Source: an uncultured Phascolarctobacterium sp. (GTDB lineage Bacteria > Bacillota > Negativicutes > Acidaminococcales > Acidaminococcaceae). Taken from it: DNA of 64,000 nt. The first letter of the stretch is position 1. Every line of letters begins with the position of its first letter. Made by a program: the position numbers and the translations under genes. Where the stretch lies: contig URGS01000009.1 in assembly GCA_900547415.1 (NCBI GenBank), positions 5,686 through 69,685 of the forward strand, written 5' to 3'. The notes under the pieces are model-generated. The model searched no databases, was not told the origin of the DNA, and saw nothing but the letters and a program-made list of their open reading frames with translations. Shown piece after piece: positions 9,664 to 19,044 of this stretch.

Positions 9664-9693
9664 TAATCAACTAGCAAATTTTATTTACTTTTT

Positions 9694-10140
9694 TTATTCA
9701 GCTACTACCATTACTTTGAATTGAGAGGTTACTTCCGGATGCAGCTTAGCTACAGCGGTATACTCGCCCAGACTCTTAACAGAGTTCTTCAATTCAATTT
9801 TACGGCGGTCAATATTCAGGCCGGTTTGCTTAATCAAAGCTTCAGCTACATCCTTGCTGGTTACAGAACCGAACATTTTGCCGTTTTCGCCTAAACGCAT
9901 TTTAATGGTTACTACAACCTTTTCTACTTGAGCTCCCAAAACAACAGCCTCGTCCTTAGCCTGTGCAGCACGATGTGCAGCAGTAGCCTTGTCAGCCTTA
10001 GCTTGGTTTACGTTAGCAGCGTTAGCTTCCTTAGCTAATTTGCGGGGAAGCAGGTAGTTGCGGCCATAGCCCTCAGCAGTTTCAACAATATCACCTTTTT
10101 TACCTAAGCTTTTAACATCTTGCAGCAGAATTACTTTCAT
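9694..10140 (-). CDS. rplI: 50S ribosomal protein L9
   Basis: Structural protein of the large ribosomal subunit. 148 residues, the usual length. The N-terminal domain shows the L9 signature (MKVILLQDVKSLGKKGD, then GYGRNYLLPRKLA); a connecting helix rich in A and K and the C-terminal RNA-binding domain (FGSVTSKDVAEAL, DRRKIEL) follow. It overlaps the end of gdpP by 29 bases, so the two are probably translationally coupled. This is the last gene before the autotransporters that interrupt the rplI-dnaB neighbourhood. Confidence 0.98.
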   Translation of the reverse strand: MKVILLQDVKSLGKKGDIVETAEGYGRNYLLPRKLAKEANAANVNQAKADKATAAHRAAQAKDEAVVLGAQVEKVVVTIKMRLGENGKMFGSVTSKDVAEALIKQTGLNIDRRKIELKNSVKSLGEYTAVAKLHPEVTSQFKVMVVAE

Positions 10141-12193
10141 TGTTATCTCGCTCCTCTAATTGTTCTTTTGCTAATGCAATAATTTGCGGTTCTACATCCT
10201 TAGCACGTGTGTTTTCAATCTGCACACCTGCCACAGTCTGGTGTCCGCCACCACCCAGCTCTTCCATAATACGCTGAACGTTGACAGTACCATCACTGCG
10301 GGCACTTACGCCCAACGAACCATCTTTATATTCTACAATTGCCACGCCTACAGAAATACCGTTAATGGTAATAAGGGTATCCGCAGTCTGCGCAGCAAGT
10401 ACAGAAGACTGTTGATCACGGTCGGCATTCTTATATATAGAGAGTGCCATACCAGGGAAGGGCATCTTAGCAGTGGCAACAAGCCTTGCCTTTTTCTGTA
10501 CCCATTCCAAATCGTCCTTAAAGAGTACTCGTACCAGATTAGGATTAGCACCACTACGACGCAGAAGCGCAGCAGCCTCAAAGGTACGCTCGCCTGTTTG
10601 AACGGCGAAATTCTTGGTATCCAAAACAATACCTGCATAAAGAGCTGTTGCCTCTGCAGGAGTAATGTCCAGGCTATCATCATAGTAGCCTACAAGCTCG
10701 GTTACCAGCTCACTGGTGGATGAGGAAGAAGGCTCCAAATACAGCAGAACGGTATCGCTGATAATATCTTCAGCACGACGATGATGGTCAACTATAATCT
10801 TGGTCTTAACAGCTTCCAAAACCTTTTTGCTGGCTGCCAGAATAGCTCTATGATGGTCTACTAAAATCAGCAGACTCTTAGGAGTAACAAGCTTGAGAGC
10901 TTCCTCCTCTTCAACCATTATTTCCAGATACCTTTTATCAGCATCAGTCATACCAAGCTTATCACCTGCCACAACCTCTTTAATTTTGTCATAGGAGGGA
11001 TTGGGGCCACTAGTTACAATAACCGTCGGCTTATTAGAAGACAAGGCCAGCTTAGCCATACCTATAGTACTGCCAATAGCATCATAATCCTCATTTACAT
11101 GTCCCATAACAAAAACTCTGTCAGCTGCCATAATCTGCTCATGAATGGTCTGGGCTACAATGCGGGCACGTACACGGGTGCTCTTGGCTGATACAGTACT
11201 AGTACCACCAAAGAACTGGGTATTTTTGTTCTTCAGCACTACAGCCTGGTCGCCGCCGCGTCCTAGCGCCAGATACAGAGCCTTATTAGCGTTCTGCATC
11301 AGCTCCTCCATAGTCACACCATCACAGGCCACACCTATACTGATAGTTGGAGGAATCTTATTACCACTGCGCACCTCACGAATGGAGTCCAAAATGGTAA
11401 ATTTATTATCCATCATATCAATAACAGAAGAATGGCTAAATCCCATCAAGCTGCTTTCTTTATTCATTCTGCAGATAAAGCCATGCTGGGATGCTACCCA
11501 TTTAGTCAGCATCTCGTTAACCTCACCACTAAGGTTAGCTATATTAGTCTCAGATAAGCCTCGCATAACCTCTTCGTAGTTATCAAAGCGGGCATAGGCC
11601 AAGCAAAGCTTATCATTACTATACTTCTGCTTCAAAAGCTCCAGCTCAGTAATATTGGTCAGATAAATCATCAGGCCGCTGCTGGAAGTTTCTTCGCCCT
11701 TTTTAAAGGTACGCTGTTCCTGAGTTTCCACACTGCAATACTTCATATTAAAGTATTTATCATCAATCTGGATAATCTTTTCGCCATCCTTGACACGCAT
11801 TAGTTCAAAGGCATTTGCCTGAAGGGGTAATATATCCTCAGGCTTTTTGCCCTCCAGGTTCTTTTGGCCTACCCATTCCTGAAACAAAGCATTTTTCCAT
11901 TGCAGCTTACCATCCTTGGAAAAAACTGCCATGCCAACATCAAGCTTGCGTACAGCAAAATGATTGGTACGTTCAATGTTACGGATAATATTATCAAGGT
12001 AGCTGCTAAAGAAAATTTCCTTGTTAATCAGATTACGCCTTGCAAAGTAATAGGTCACACCAACAATAACTAAGGCAGGAATAATCAGCTTAGGCTGCAA
12101 ATAGCATACTAATATTGACAGCAGTAAAATAACCAACAAAAATATATTAGTATCCACCCGTGAATTCATATTACCATTAAATCTACTGAACAT
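10112..12193 (-). CDS. gdpP: cyclic-di-AMP phosphodiesterase GdpP/YybT family
   Basis: Membrane-bound phosphodiesterase that hydrolyses cyclic-di-AMP. 693 residues with the full architecture: two transmembrane segments near the N-terminus (LLVILLLSILVCYL and IPALVIVGVTYYFA), a PAS-like domain (about 65-155), a degenerate GGDEF domain (about 175-320, site reduced to GRGGDQ), a DHH domain (GHVNEDYDAIGS, VDHHRR) and DHHA1 (GGGGHQTVAG). The ATG at 12193 is preferred over the in-frame GTG at 12202, because AGAGGTG acts as its ribosome-binding site. It stands between the yybS-like gene and rplI, as in Bacillus. Confidence 0.95.
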   Translation of the reverse strand: MFSRFNGNMNSRVDTNIFLLVILLLSILVCYLQPKLIIPALVIVGVTYYFARRNLINKEIFFSSYLDNIIRNIERTNHFAVRKLDVGMAVFSKDGKLQWKNALFQEWVGQKNLEGKKPEDILPLQANAFELMRVKDGEKIIQIDDKYFNMKYCSVETQEQRTFKKGEETSSSGLMIYLTNITELELLKQKYSNDKLCLAYARFDNYEEVMRGLSETNIANLSGEVNEMLTKWVASQHGFICRMNKESSLMGFSHSSVIDMMDNKFTILDSIREVRSGNKIPPTISIGVACDGVTMEELMQNANKALYLALGRGGDQAVVLKNKNTQFFGGTSTVSAKSTRVRARIVAQTIHEQIMAADRVFVMGHVNEDYDAIGSTIGMAKLALSSNKPTVIVTSGPNPSYDKIKEVVAGDKLGMTDADKRYLEIMVEEEEALKLVTPKSLLILVDHHRAILAASKKVLEAVKTKIIVDHHRRAEDIISDTVLLYLEPSSSSTSELVTELVGYYDDSLDITPAEATALYAGIVLDTKNFAVQTGERTFEAAALLRRSGANPNLVRVLFKDDLEWVQKKARLVATAKMPFPGMALSIYKNADRDQQSSVLAAQTADTLITINGISVGVAIVEYKDGSLGVSARSDGTVNVQRIMEELGGGGHQTVAGVQIENTRAKDVEPQIIALAKEQLEERDNNESNSAARC

Positions 12194-12208
12194 ACTGTTC
12201 ACCTCTTG

Positions 12209-13168
12209 TTATCTCAAACGCTGGGAACGAATCTTACGGAAGTCAAAGACTATATCAAATGCGCCTACATAGACAAGAATCTGTGAAAAAATAGGCACGA
12301 TAAACATGAGGGCAGTTCCCAAATTTGCCCACCAGCGAGGTTTTTTATGAACATCCACAAACCAGTACAGCAGAACAATTCCCTGGAATACCAGCATAAA
12401 GCTGCAAACTGTTTGAATGTTAACTGCTACATTATACATCCAGCTACTGGGATCATTAACGTAAAAATAGGTTACTGCCAAAAGGGATAAGCCATAGGGC
12501 CACAGTACCCAGCCAGGAACCTGCAGCATGGTAAAGGGAGGGAAATCCTCAAAGCTTTCACCAAGCTTAGTTAAAATCTTTTTCGCCGCAATGTAGTTAA
12601 TAAATGCCAAAACAGGAGCACAAATCAGGAATGCACCAGGCATGATAATCTTCATCATACGGAACATTTCCTTGTAACCGTCTATGGACTTCTGAATATC
12701 TGCCTCAGACATGCCATGCTCACGATAATAAGCAGCCAGCTGTACCAGACTCTCATTAAATGAGGTAAACATCATTTCCACAGGGTTAATGCCAAGCACC
12801 AAAAAGCTCAAAGCAATATTTATCATCAGTGCAATAAGAGCACCAACACTGCCATAAAGCATCATTTTCATAGGTGGGAATTTACGTCGCATACATTCGC
12901 CTAATATAAGACCGAGCAAACCAAAAATAGCTGCCAGGAAAAAGGCATTAATGGGACTGATAATCATAGCAATAATAATCGTTGCTACTAAAAGCATCAT
13001 AATGCTCCACTTTAGGCCATTACGCATACCGCAAATAACCAGAGGCAGGGGCCACACAAAATTTACAAAGGCTCCCAGTACCGGAACATACATGCTTATT
13101 AAAGCCATGACAATGGCCACCGCTGCTAAAATGCCAGCCTCAACCATGGCAGATGTTTTACGAATCAC
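12209..13168 (-). CDS. DUF2232 membrane protein (YybS-like)
   Basis: A 319-residue integral membrane protein with about eight hydrophobic segments (for example AGILAAVAIVMALISMYV, VGALIALMINIALSFLV, GAFLICAPVLAFINYIAA). It fits the DUF2232/YybS family, which resembles the S component of ECF transporters; the substrate is unknown. The start is GTG (13168): AAAGGAGG lies 8 bases before it, whereas the upstream in-frame ATG would put the ribosome-binding site inside the gene. Only 15 bases separate its stop from the gdpP start, so the two form an operon. A TATAAT box at 13208-13213 (minus) may drive yybS-gdpP-rplI. Confidence 0.85.
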   Translation of the reverse strand: MIRKTSAMVEAGILAAVAIVMALISMYVPVLGAFVNFVWPLPLVICGMRNGLKWSIMMLLVATIIIAMIISPINAFFLAAIFGLLGLILGECMRRKFPPMKMMLYGSVGALIALMINIALSFLVLGINPVEMMFTSFNESLVQLAAYYREHGMSEADIQKSIDGYKEMFRMMKIIMPGAFLICAPVLAFINYIAAKKILTKLGESFEDFPPFTMLQVPGWVLWPYGLSLLAVTYFYVNDPSSWMYNVAVNIQTVCSFMLVFQGIVLLYWFVDVHKKPRWWANLGTALMFIVPIFSQILVYVGAFDIVFDFRKIRSQRLR

Positions 13169-13242
13169 AAATTTTTCCTCCTTTAGGGTATAGTCCTTCA
13201 ATTTTCTATTATACTACATCAATAGATAAAAAGTAAAATGAA

Positions 13243-13277
13243 AAGAGCATCAACCTCAACAGCAGGCTGATGCTCTT
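13243..13277 (-). terminator. terminator of the FkbM-like methyltransferase gene
   Basis: Perfect 10-base arms AAGAGCATCA/TGATGCTCTT followed by TTTTCATTTT on the minus strand. Confidence 0.9.
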
Positions 13278-13312
13278 ACAAGCAGTAACTATTTACAGCT
13301 GACGGCTCAGCC

Positions 13313-14392
13313 TTATTTTACACACAGAAAATTTAGCTCCCACGCAGGAACATAGGGATGCTTCCGTAGATATATTTTGTAGTCAGGCACAAGCTTCCAA
13401 ATCGCCATAGGCAGTCGGAATAAGTCTGCATCGTAATGATAGGCCGCAACAAACAGCTTAGGCACGAATTGCTTAATTGTTGCTTTGCCGCCTTCCAGAG
13501 CCTGCAGCTCTGCACCCTCTACATCCATCTTAATATAGCTTATGGCTCTTCCTTCAGCAAAAGCATCAATTGTGTCTACGTTTACCTCCGCCTTGGACGC
13601 ATCAATAAATGTTGACTGTCTGCCACCGCTGTCAGAAAAGCTTAAAACAGTCCTTTCCTGCCACACACCAGCCTCATGAACCATAAAGCTGTCGCCAAGC
13701 CCCAGCTCATCTTTAAGGGCACGCAGCTTACGGCAATTACGTCTGTCGGGCTCTACCGCCACAATACTGCTGCATTTATTATCAGTAAGCTGCAAAAACT
13801 CCAGCACCGTATCACCATTGTAGGCCCCTAAATCTAGATAATTTTCTTTGTCCGTAAAGCTAAAGATGCTCTGCAAATCATCCTGGCGCTGAGTTTCACA
13901 AGCAAAAAGATAGCTTATTTTTCCGCTTAATTTATAGTTTAAGGTATCCGCAAAAACCTGACGTGAAAAATCATCTGCCAGCTTGTCGTATGCATACTGC
14001 AGCTCCTTGCCATAACGTTCCAGCCATTCCTTGCTTACCAGCTCCGCTTCCTTAAATAAGGGCAGATGAGGGGCAACAACATCATGCTCCGCCGCCAACT
14101 CTCTAAAACGTGCCAAAACCTCAGGTCTTTCGCTGGCAAAGGCAATAACTATCAAAATATCATGTCCAAGACGTTCAATAATATCAGAATATTTTTCTAC
14201 TGTAAAACCGCGGAATAATTGACCTCTCACAAATTCATCACTGGCAAAAATGCCACTAATCTTAACATTGTGAGCTTCACACCAATCAATAATCTTATCC
14301 GCACCATTGCCCATACCATATAAAACTATGGGCTGCTTGGTAGAGCCAAGCAATTCCCAAACACTCTTTTCTTCCTTTATAAATTCAAGCAT
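13313..14392 (-). CDS. FkbM family methyltransferase with N-terminal Rossmann-like domain
   Basis: A 359-residue protein. The N-terminal third (1-130) looks like a nucleotide-binding fold (VLYGMGNGADKIIDWC, then VKISGIFASDEF). The C-terminal two thirds match SAM-dependent methyltransferases of the FkbM type: a glycine-rich SAM loop (YLDLGAYNGDTVLEFL), an acidic residue after strand 2 (VAVEPDRRNC), and the family hallmark YIKMDVEGAELQALEGG. Such proteins often methylate sugars or glycans; the target here is unknown. It is a single gene, divergent from the DtxR-like regulator and closed by its own terminator. Confidence 0.85.
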   Translation of the reverse strand: MLEFIKEEKSVWELLGSTKQPIVLYGMGNGADKIIDWCEAHNVKISGIFASDEFVRGQLFRGFTVEKYSDIIERLGHDILIVIAFASERPEVLARFRELAAEHDVVAPHLPLFKEAELVSKEWLERYGKELQYAYDKLADDFSRQVFADTLNYKLSGKISYLFACETQRQDDLQSIFSFTDKENYLDLGAYNGDTVLEFLQLTDNKCSSIVAVEPDRRNCRKLRALKDELGLGDSFMVHEAGVWQERTVLSFSDSGGRQSTFIDASKAEVNVDTIDAFAEGRAISYIKMDVEGAELQALEGGKATIKQFVPKLFVAAYHYDADLFRLPMAIWKLVPDYKIYLRKHPYVPAWELNFLCVK

Positions 14393-14504
14393 ATGCTTAC
14401 CTCCATTATACGTATCCCATTATACACTATTTTGGCTAGTGACGATAAGTGATTTATATGATAAAATAAGCCTTAACAATAACTAACTCTCACGGAGGTA
14501 AGCC

Positions 14505-14870
14505 ATGTCCCTTTTAGAATCCGGCGAAAACTATCTGGAAACAATTCTTATTCTCACCAAACGTAACGGCAGTGTCCGTTCCATAGATATTGCAGCTGAA
14601 ATGGACTTTACCAAGGCCAGCATCAGCCGTGCCATGAGCATTTTAAAACGTGATAACTATATTATTATGGAAGCAGATGGACGCATCCTGCTGACTAAGG
14701 AAGGTCTGAAAATGGCAACAGCTGTTTACGACCGCCATGTTACCCTCACACGCTTTATAAATGAAGTTCTCGGCGTACCTTTGGATATTGCTGAAAAAGA
14801 TGCCTGCCGCATTGAGCATATTATTAGTCCCGAAACCTTGGCAGGTATTAAGGCTCAGCTCAAAAAATAA
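14505..14870 (+). CDS. DtxR/MntR-family metal-dependent transcriptional regulator
   Basis: A 121-residue repressor-type protein. The N-terminal winged helix-turn-helix (ENYLETILILTKRNGSVRSIDIA, then KASISRAMSIL) and the dimerisation/metal-binding helices (VYDRHVTLTRFINEVLGV, DACRIEHIISPET) match the two-domain form of the family without the SH3-like third domain. The residues H, E and H around YDRHV and CRIEHI are the usual metal-ligand region. RBS GGAGG precedes the ATG. It lies upstream of the exported CbiK gene but behind a terminator, so control of nearby metal-related genes is only a guess. Confidence 0.9.
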   Translation: MSLLESGENYLETILILTKRNGSVRSIDIAAEMDFTKASISRAMSILKRDNYIIMEADGRILLTKEGLKMATAVYDRHVTLTRFINEVLGVPLDIAEKDACRIEHIISPETLAGIKAQLKK

Positions 14871-15219
14871 CGTTCTTACCTGAAGGGAGGCAAGAAAAGG
14901 AATTCCTTTCCCAGCTTACTAAAAAGAAATAGCTATTTATTTTCAAAGCAGCTGTATAAAATGTACAGCTGCTTTTTGTATTTTCAGCATAAATTTATAG
15001 ATAAATCTTCTCCATATTTCTCATAAACCATAGTGTTTACACGCTTTATAGCCAATTTCTATAGTAGAATTGCAATCTTATTCAGAAATATTCTCATTTC
15101 TATTGACATCTTATAAAGCGTTGATTATAATAAGAAGAAATAGGGTGTTTGTATTCCTTTACAGTAACTCCTATCATAAGCAAGTTCGTATCATTCTTAA
15201 ATTAAGGAGTGTGTTTTTA
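14871..15219 (+). promoter_or_regulatory. intergenic region: DtxR terminator and cbiK promoter
   Basis: A terminator for the regulator lies at 14947-14977 (arms GCAGCTGTA/TACAGCTGC, T5). A strong sigma-70-type promoter for the exported cbiK follows: TTGACA (15103-15108), 17-base spacer, TATAAT (15126-15131). The element TATAAAGCG sits in the spacer and its reverse CGCTTTATA about 70 bases upstream (around 15041), a possible operator pair. The leader is about 80 bases. Confidence 0.75.
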
Positions 15220-16212
15220 ATGAAAAACCTGAAAAAATTTGCAGTTATGACTATGACCTGCGCTACCCTGCTTGGCGCTGCAGCAACCACCCACGCTGCT
15301 TATTCCTTGAGCGAAGAGGTTAAAACTCCTACTCCTGCTCTCTTGATGGCTACAGAAATTGGTGTTAAAACCAACGAGAACGCAGCAATGGCACAACTGC
15401 CCAACAAAGACGCTATTCTGGTTATGAGCTTTGGTACCACCTTTAAGGATACCCGTGCAAAAACCATTGATGCTACTGTAGAGGCTATCAAAGCAGCTCA
15501 TCCTGGCGTAAAGGTTGTAACCGCATTTACATCTCATATCATTATTGACCGTATTAAAGCCAACGAAGGCATTGTATATCCCACTCCTGAAGAAGCTTTA
15601 GCTGCTCTGAAAGCAGAAGGCTACACCCGCGTAGCACTTACCTCTCTTGATATTATCCCTGGTATGGAATACGACTACAAAGACGCTGTTTACCAGCTCC
15701 ATAAAAATGATTTCAAAAAAATGTCCATGGGTACTCCCCTGATGTACTGGCAAGGTCAGGAAGGCCAGGCAGATGACATTACTGCAACTATGGAAGCACT
15801 GAGCACTCAATTCCCCAAAATGGGTAAAAAAGATGCAGTTCTGATTATGGCTCATGGCACTCCCCATCCGGCTAACGCATACTACTCTGTAATGCAAAGC
15901 CGTCTGGAAGAGCTGGGCTACAAAAATGCTTATATCTTCTCCGTTGAAGGCTGGCCTCATCTGGAAACCGTAATGCCTGAACTTAAGGAAAAAGGTATCA
16001 AAAATGTAACCCTGATGCCTCTGATGATGGTTGCTGGTGACCACGCTAATAACGATATGGCTGGTGACGAACCTGACTCCTTCAAATCTATTCTGCAAGC
16101 AAACGGCTTCAAGGTTAAAACCTATCTCCATGGCCTTGGCGAAAATGCAGCTGTTCAAAAGCTCTTTGTCGATAAAGCAACTGAATCCTGGAATGCACTC
16201 CAAGGAAAATAA
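15220..16212 (+). CDS. cbiK: exported sirohydrochlorin cobaltochelatase CbiK-like protein
   Basis: CbiK inserts cobalt into sirohydrochlorin in the anaerobic B12 route. This 330-residue copy has a signal peptide (MKNLKKFAVMTMTCATLL..., cleavage near THAAYS), so it should act outside the cytoplasm. The class II chelatase fold follows: MSFGTTFKDTRAKTID, LIMAHGTPHP with the first metal-ligand His, SVEGWPH with the Glu, and MVAGDHANNDMAGDE with the second His. The ATG is preceded by AAGGAG. Periplasmic CbiK forms are known in Desulfovibrio and have been linked to haem or metal handling rather than B12 synthesis. A cytosolic paralogue follows behind a terminator. Confidence 0.92.
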   Translation: MKNLKKFAVMTMTCATLLGAAATTHAAYSLSEEVKTPTPALLMATEIGVKTNENAAMAQLPNKDAILVMSFGTTFKDTRAKTIDATVEAIKAAHPGVKVVTAFTSHIIIDRIKANEGIVYPTPEEALAALKAEGYTRVALTSLDIIPGMEYDYKDAVYQLHKNDFKKMSMGTPLMYWQGQEGQADDITATMEALSTQFPKMGKKDAVLIMAHGTPHPANAYYSVMQSRLEELGYKNAYIFSVEGWPHLETVMPELKEKGIKNVTLMPLMMVAGDHANNDMAGDEPDSFKSILQANGFKVKTYLHGLGENAAVQKLFVDKATESWNALQGK

Positions 16213-16230
16213 TTTAAAAATTTTATAATG

Positions 16231-16262
16231 ACATCCCCATCTTAAACAGGTGGGGATGTTTT
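16231..16262 (+). terminator. terminator of the exported cbiK
   Basis: Arms ACATCCCCA/TGGGGATGT with a TTTTG tail, 18 bases after the stop codon. Confidence 0.88.
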
Positions 16263-16356
16263 GAATATACAGAGCTTTTTTTGCAAAAACACTCTCACAA
16301 ACTCCAATTTAATGATAATATAAGAATATAAAATTTCTAAAGAAAGAGGTTATTCT

Positions 16357-17169
16357 ATGGCTAATACTAAAGCACTTGTTGTAATAAGCTTTGGCTCTAC
16401 CTTCGCAGAAACACGTACTCATGATATTGGCGGCATCGAACAGGCTTTGGCCGAAAAATTTCCAGACTATGACCAATACAGAGCCTTTACCTCGGCTATT
16501 GTCCGCAAACGCCTTTTAGAACAGGGCATCAGCGTTAACAGCGTTGAAGAAATTCTGGAGCGGCTCAAGGAAAAAGGCTACGAAGAAATACTTTTGCAGC
16601 CAACCCATCTGCTCCATGGCGAAGAGTTTGAACATAAGATACTAGTTCTGCAGGAAAAATACAGCAGCTTCTTTAAGAATATGACTATTGGCAAGCCCCT
16701 CATTTGCGATGATGAGGATTACAAGCTAGTCGCAGAAGCTCTGGCCACCTGCTTTCCTAAACTACAAGAAAATGAAGGTATTGTTTTAATGGGGCATGGC
16801 TCCCCCCGTCCCAACAACAAATCCTTCCGTTATACATATCCTAAGCTTCAGGAGATTTTCGATACAATGCAGCTTCCTGTACTAGTAGGCACTGTAGAGG
16901 ATGAGGATGCTCCCAATTTAGATTCAGTGCTGAAAAGTTTACAAAAACGTGGCTATACTAAAGTCCATATGTATCCTTTAATGGTAGTTGCAGGCGATCA
17001 CGCCAATAACGATATGTATGGAGATGATCCTGAAAGCTGGAAAACACAGATTGAATCCTTAGGAATAACAACAGAAGGTCACCTAAATGGCATTGGTCGC
17101 TATAAAGCAATCCAAAACCTCTATATTCGACACATTGTACAAGTATTGTCTACTACACAAGGACATTGA
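16357..17169 (+). CDS. cbiK: cytosolic sirohydrochlorin cobaltochelatase CbiK-like protein
   Basis: A 270-residue paralogue of the preceding protein without a signal peptide (starts MANTKALVVISFGSTFAETR). The catalytic set is present: MGHGSPRPNNKSF (His), GTVEDEDAPN (Glu) and VVAGDHANNDMYGDD (His). It likely supplies cobalt-sirohydrochlorin for cobalamin, needed by methylmalonyl-CoA mutase in succinate-to-propionate metabolism; that pathway is inferred, since no other cobalamin gene lies here. RBS AAAGAGG. The two paralogues have diverged strongly, so this is an old duplication. Confidence 0.92.
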   Translation: MANTKALVVISFGSTFAETRTHDIGGIEQALAEKFPDYDQYRAFTSAIVRKRLLEQGISVNSVEEILERLKEKGYEEILLQPTHLLHGEEFEHKILVLQEKYSSFFKNMTIGKPLICDDEDYKLVAEALATCFPKLQENEGIVLMGHGSPRPNNKSFRYTYPKLQEIFDTMQLPVLVGTVEDEDAPNLDSVLKSLQKRGYTKVHMYPLMVVAGDHANNDMYGDDPESWKTQIESLGITTEGHLNGIGRYKAIQNLYIRHIVQVLSTTQGH

Positions 17170-17241
17170 ACTGATTTTATAATATTTTTAATTTTGTAAT
17201 TATTTTCTTCTCTTATTGGCGGACAAAGCTAGATTCTTATA

Positions 17242-17270
17242 TTGTTGCACACACCGTTCTATGATATAAT
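17242..17270 (+). promoter_or_regulatory. promoter of dcuC
   Basis: TTGTTG (17242-17247), 17-base spacer, TATAAT (17265-17270), about 45 bases before the dcuC start. Confidence 0.7.
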
Positions 17271-17315
17271 GGTTTCATCAGATTTGCGAAACTAAAAACA
17301 GAAAGGATGTTGCAA

Positions 17316-18686
17316 ATGGGTGTTGTTATTTCCGCAGTCGTTACTTTTTGGGTAGGTTACATGATCTACAAAAAGTACAAACCGCAACCGGTACTTATCT
17401 TAGGCGGCATGATTTTGATGTATCTTGCTGTTCTCCTTGGCTATGGTCACATTCTTGGACCTAAAGCTACTACCGGTTCTGTAATTTTTGACGCATTTGA
17501 GTTTATGCGTTCCGCTATGAGCTCCAATGTAGGCAAACTTGGTCTGAACATTATGTCCGTAGGTGCATTCGCACGTTATATGGATAAAATTGGTGCATCC
17601 CGTGCTCTGGTTCGTCTGACCATAAAACCCCTTTTAGCTTTAAAATCCCCCTATCTGGTTCTTTCTGGTACCTGGATTGTTGGTATGCTGATTGGTCTCT
17701 GCATCAACAGTGCTTCCGGCCTGGCAATGCTGCTGATGGTTACCATGTTCCCCATCCTGTTAGGCTTAGGCGTAAGCCGCCTGTCTGCTACTGCAGCAGT
17801 TGCTACTACCCTCTGCTTTGACTGGAGCCCCAGTGATACTGGTACTATCCTCTCCGCGGAAACTGCAGGCGTTGACCCTGTAATTTACTGGAGCCATTAT
17901 CAAGTTCCTATCGTAGCTATCGCTTTCGTAGTAGTTGGTGCTCTCCATTACTTCACTCAAAAATACATGGACAAGCGTGACGGCCATGTTGTTAAACCTA
18001 TGGAAGTAGAAGTAACTAGAGACGAATCTGATACTGCACCTGGTATCTACGCTATTCTTCCTATTATTCCTCTGGCACTGATCCTTTCCTTCAGCTCCCT
18101 GTGGATCACCACCATTAAAATGAACATCGTTATGGCTATGTTCATCGGCCTGTTCATTGGTATGGTTTGCGAATACATCAGATGGCGCGACGGCAAAAAG
18201 GTTATGGGCGACTGCCAAACCTTCTTTGATGGCTTAGGCATGCAAATGGCTAACGTTATTACCCTGATCATCGCTGGTCAAACCTTCGCACAAGGCCTGC
18301 TGTCCATGGGTACCATTAATACCCTGATCGAAGGCAGTAAAGGCTTAGGCTTCGGTCCTATGTCCATGATGCTGGTTATGGTTGCTATCATCGGCTTCTC
18401 TGCAATCGTTATGGGCTCCGGCAACGCTCCGTTCTTTGCGTTTGCTGCTCTGACTCCTGCAGTTGCTGCTGCTACTGGCTGCCACCCCGTACTGATGCTG
18501 CTGCCGATGCACTTCGCAGCTTCCATCATGCGTAACCTGTCACCTATCACTGCAGTTATCGTTGTATCCTCCGGCATGGGCGAAGTTTCCTCCTTTGACC
18601 TGGTGAAACGTACTGCAATCCCCATGATGGGTGCTATGGCTGTTACCATCGGTATGACCTTCTTCTACTACTATACCGGTTGGTAA
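17316..18686 (+). CDS. dcuC: C4-dicarboxylate transporter, DcuC family
   Basis: Inner-membrane carrier for C4-dicarboxylates such as succinate and fumarate. 456 residues with about 12 hydrophobic segments; typical stretches are WVGYMIYKKYKPQPVLILGG, GLCINSASGLAMLL, TLCFDWSPSDTG and SGNAPFFAFAALTP. The ATG at 17316 is used because GAAAGG lies 9 bases before it; the ATG at 17307 would directly abut that site. The gene is GC-richer with preferred codons, suggesting strong expression. It has its own promoter and a strong terminator. In a succinate-using Negativicute it could be the main succinate uptake system (inference). Confidence 0.92.
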   Translation: MGVVISAVVTFWVGYMIYKKYKPQPVLILGGMILMYLAVLLGYGHILGPKATTGSVIFDAFEFMRSAMSSNVGKLGLNIMSVGAFARYMDKIGASRALVRLTIKPLLALKSPYLVLSGTWIVGMLIGLCINSASGLAMLLMVTMFPILLGLGVSRLSATAAVATTLCFDWSPSDTGTILSAETAGVDPVIYWSHYQVPIVAIAFVVVGALHYFTQKYMDKRDGHVVKPMEVEVTRDESDTAPGIYAILPIIPLALILSFSSLWITTIKMNIVMAMFIGLFIGMVCEYIRWRDGKKVMGDCQTFFDGLGMQMANVITLIIAGQTFAQGLLSMGTINTLIEGSKGLGFGPMSMMLVMVAIIGFSAIVMGSGNAPFFAFAALTPAVAAATGCHPVLMLLPMHFAASIMRNLSPITAVIVVSSGMGEVSSFDLVKRTAIPMMGAMAVTIGMTFFYYYTGW

Positions 18687-19044
18687 TTAAACGTTTAAAT
18701 CTGATCTCTTTAAAAGACTCTGCTTTTGCAGAGTCTTTTTTATTTGCGGTGTGCCTTCCTCTAAAACAAAATTTTTAATTACCTAGCAATAAAGACCTTC
18801 TGAATAACCTGCTATGATTTTGTAGAAAGTAAATTCTCTGCGGACACCTATCTTTAAATTTACCTATCTTTAAATTTGCTTATTTTAATTATAAATGTAA
18901 CAAGTGCTTTATAAATTTACGTAATAATGCTATAATTATATAAACGTGTCCCGCTCTTTGAAAGCTTGAGCGAGTATTTTAATCAAGCAGTAATGCACCC
19001 CCTTGAGCGTTCACAAGCTATACTGGATATAAAGGAGAAAGATT
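18687..19044 (+). promoter_or_regulatory. intergenic region: dcuC terminator, short tandem repeat and dipeptidase leader
   Basis: The dcuC terminator is at 18713-18740 (GACTCTGC/GCAGAGTC, T6). A 16-base unit CCTATCTTTAAATTT(A/G) is repeated in tandem at 18847 and 18863. TATAAT at 18931-18936 with a weak TTTATA 17 bases upstream looks like the dipeptidase promoter. The ~100-base leader holds a small hairpin (CGCTC 18952-18956 / GAGCG 18968-18972) and a further CTTG..CAAG pair. No known riboswitch is recognised. Confidence 0.55.

Noticed and set aside
12194..12202. GTG at 12202 as the gdpP start
   Set aside because: It lies within the ribosome-binding site of the better ATG at 12193.
15598..16203. 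201-codon frame antisense to the exported cbiK
   Set aside because: No start signals, His/Cys-rich shadow translation of a well-supported gene.
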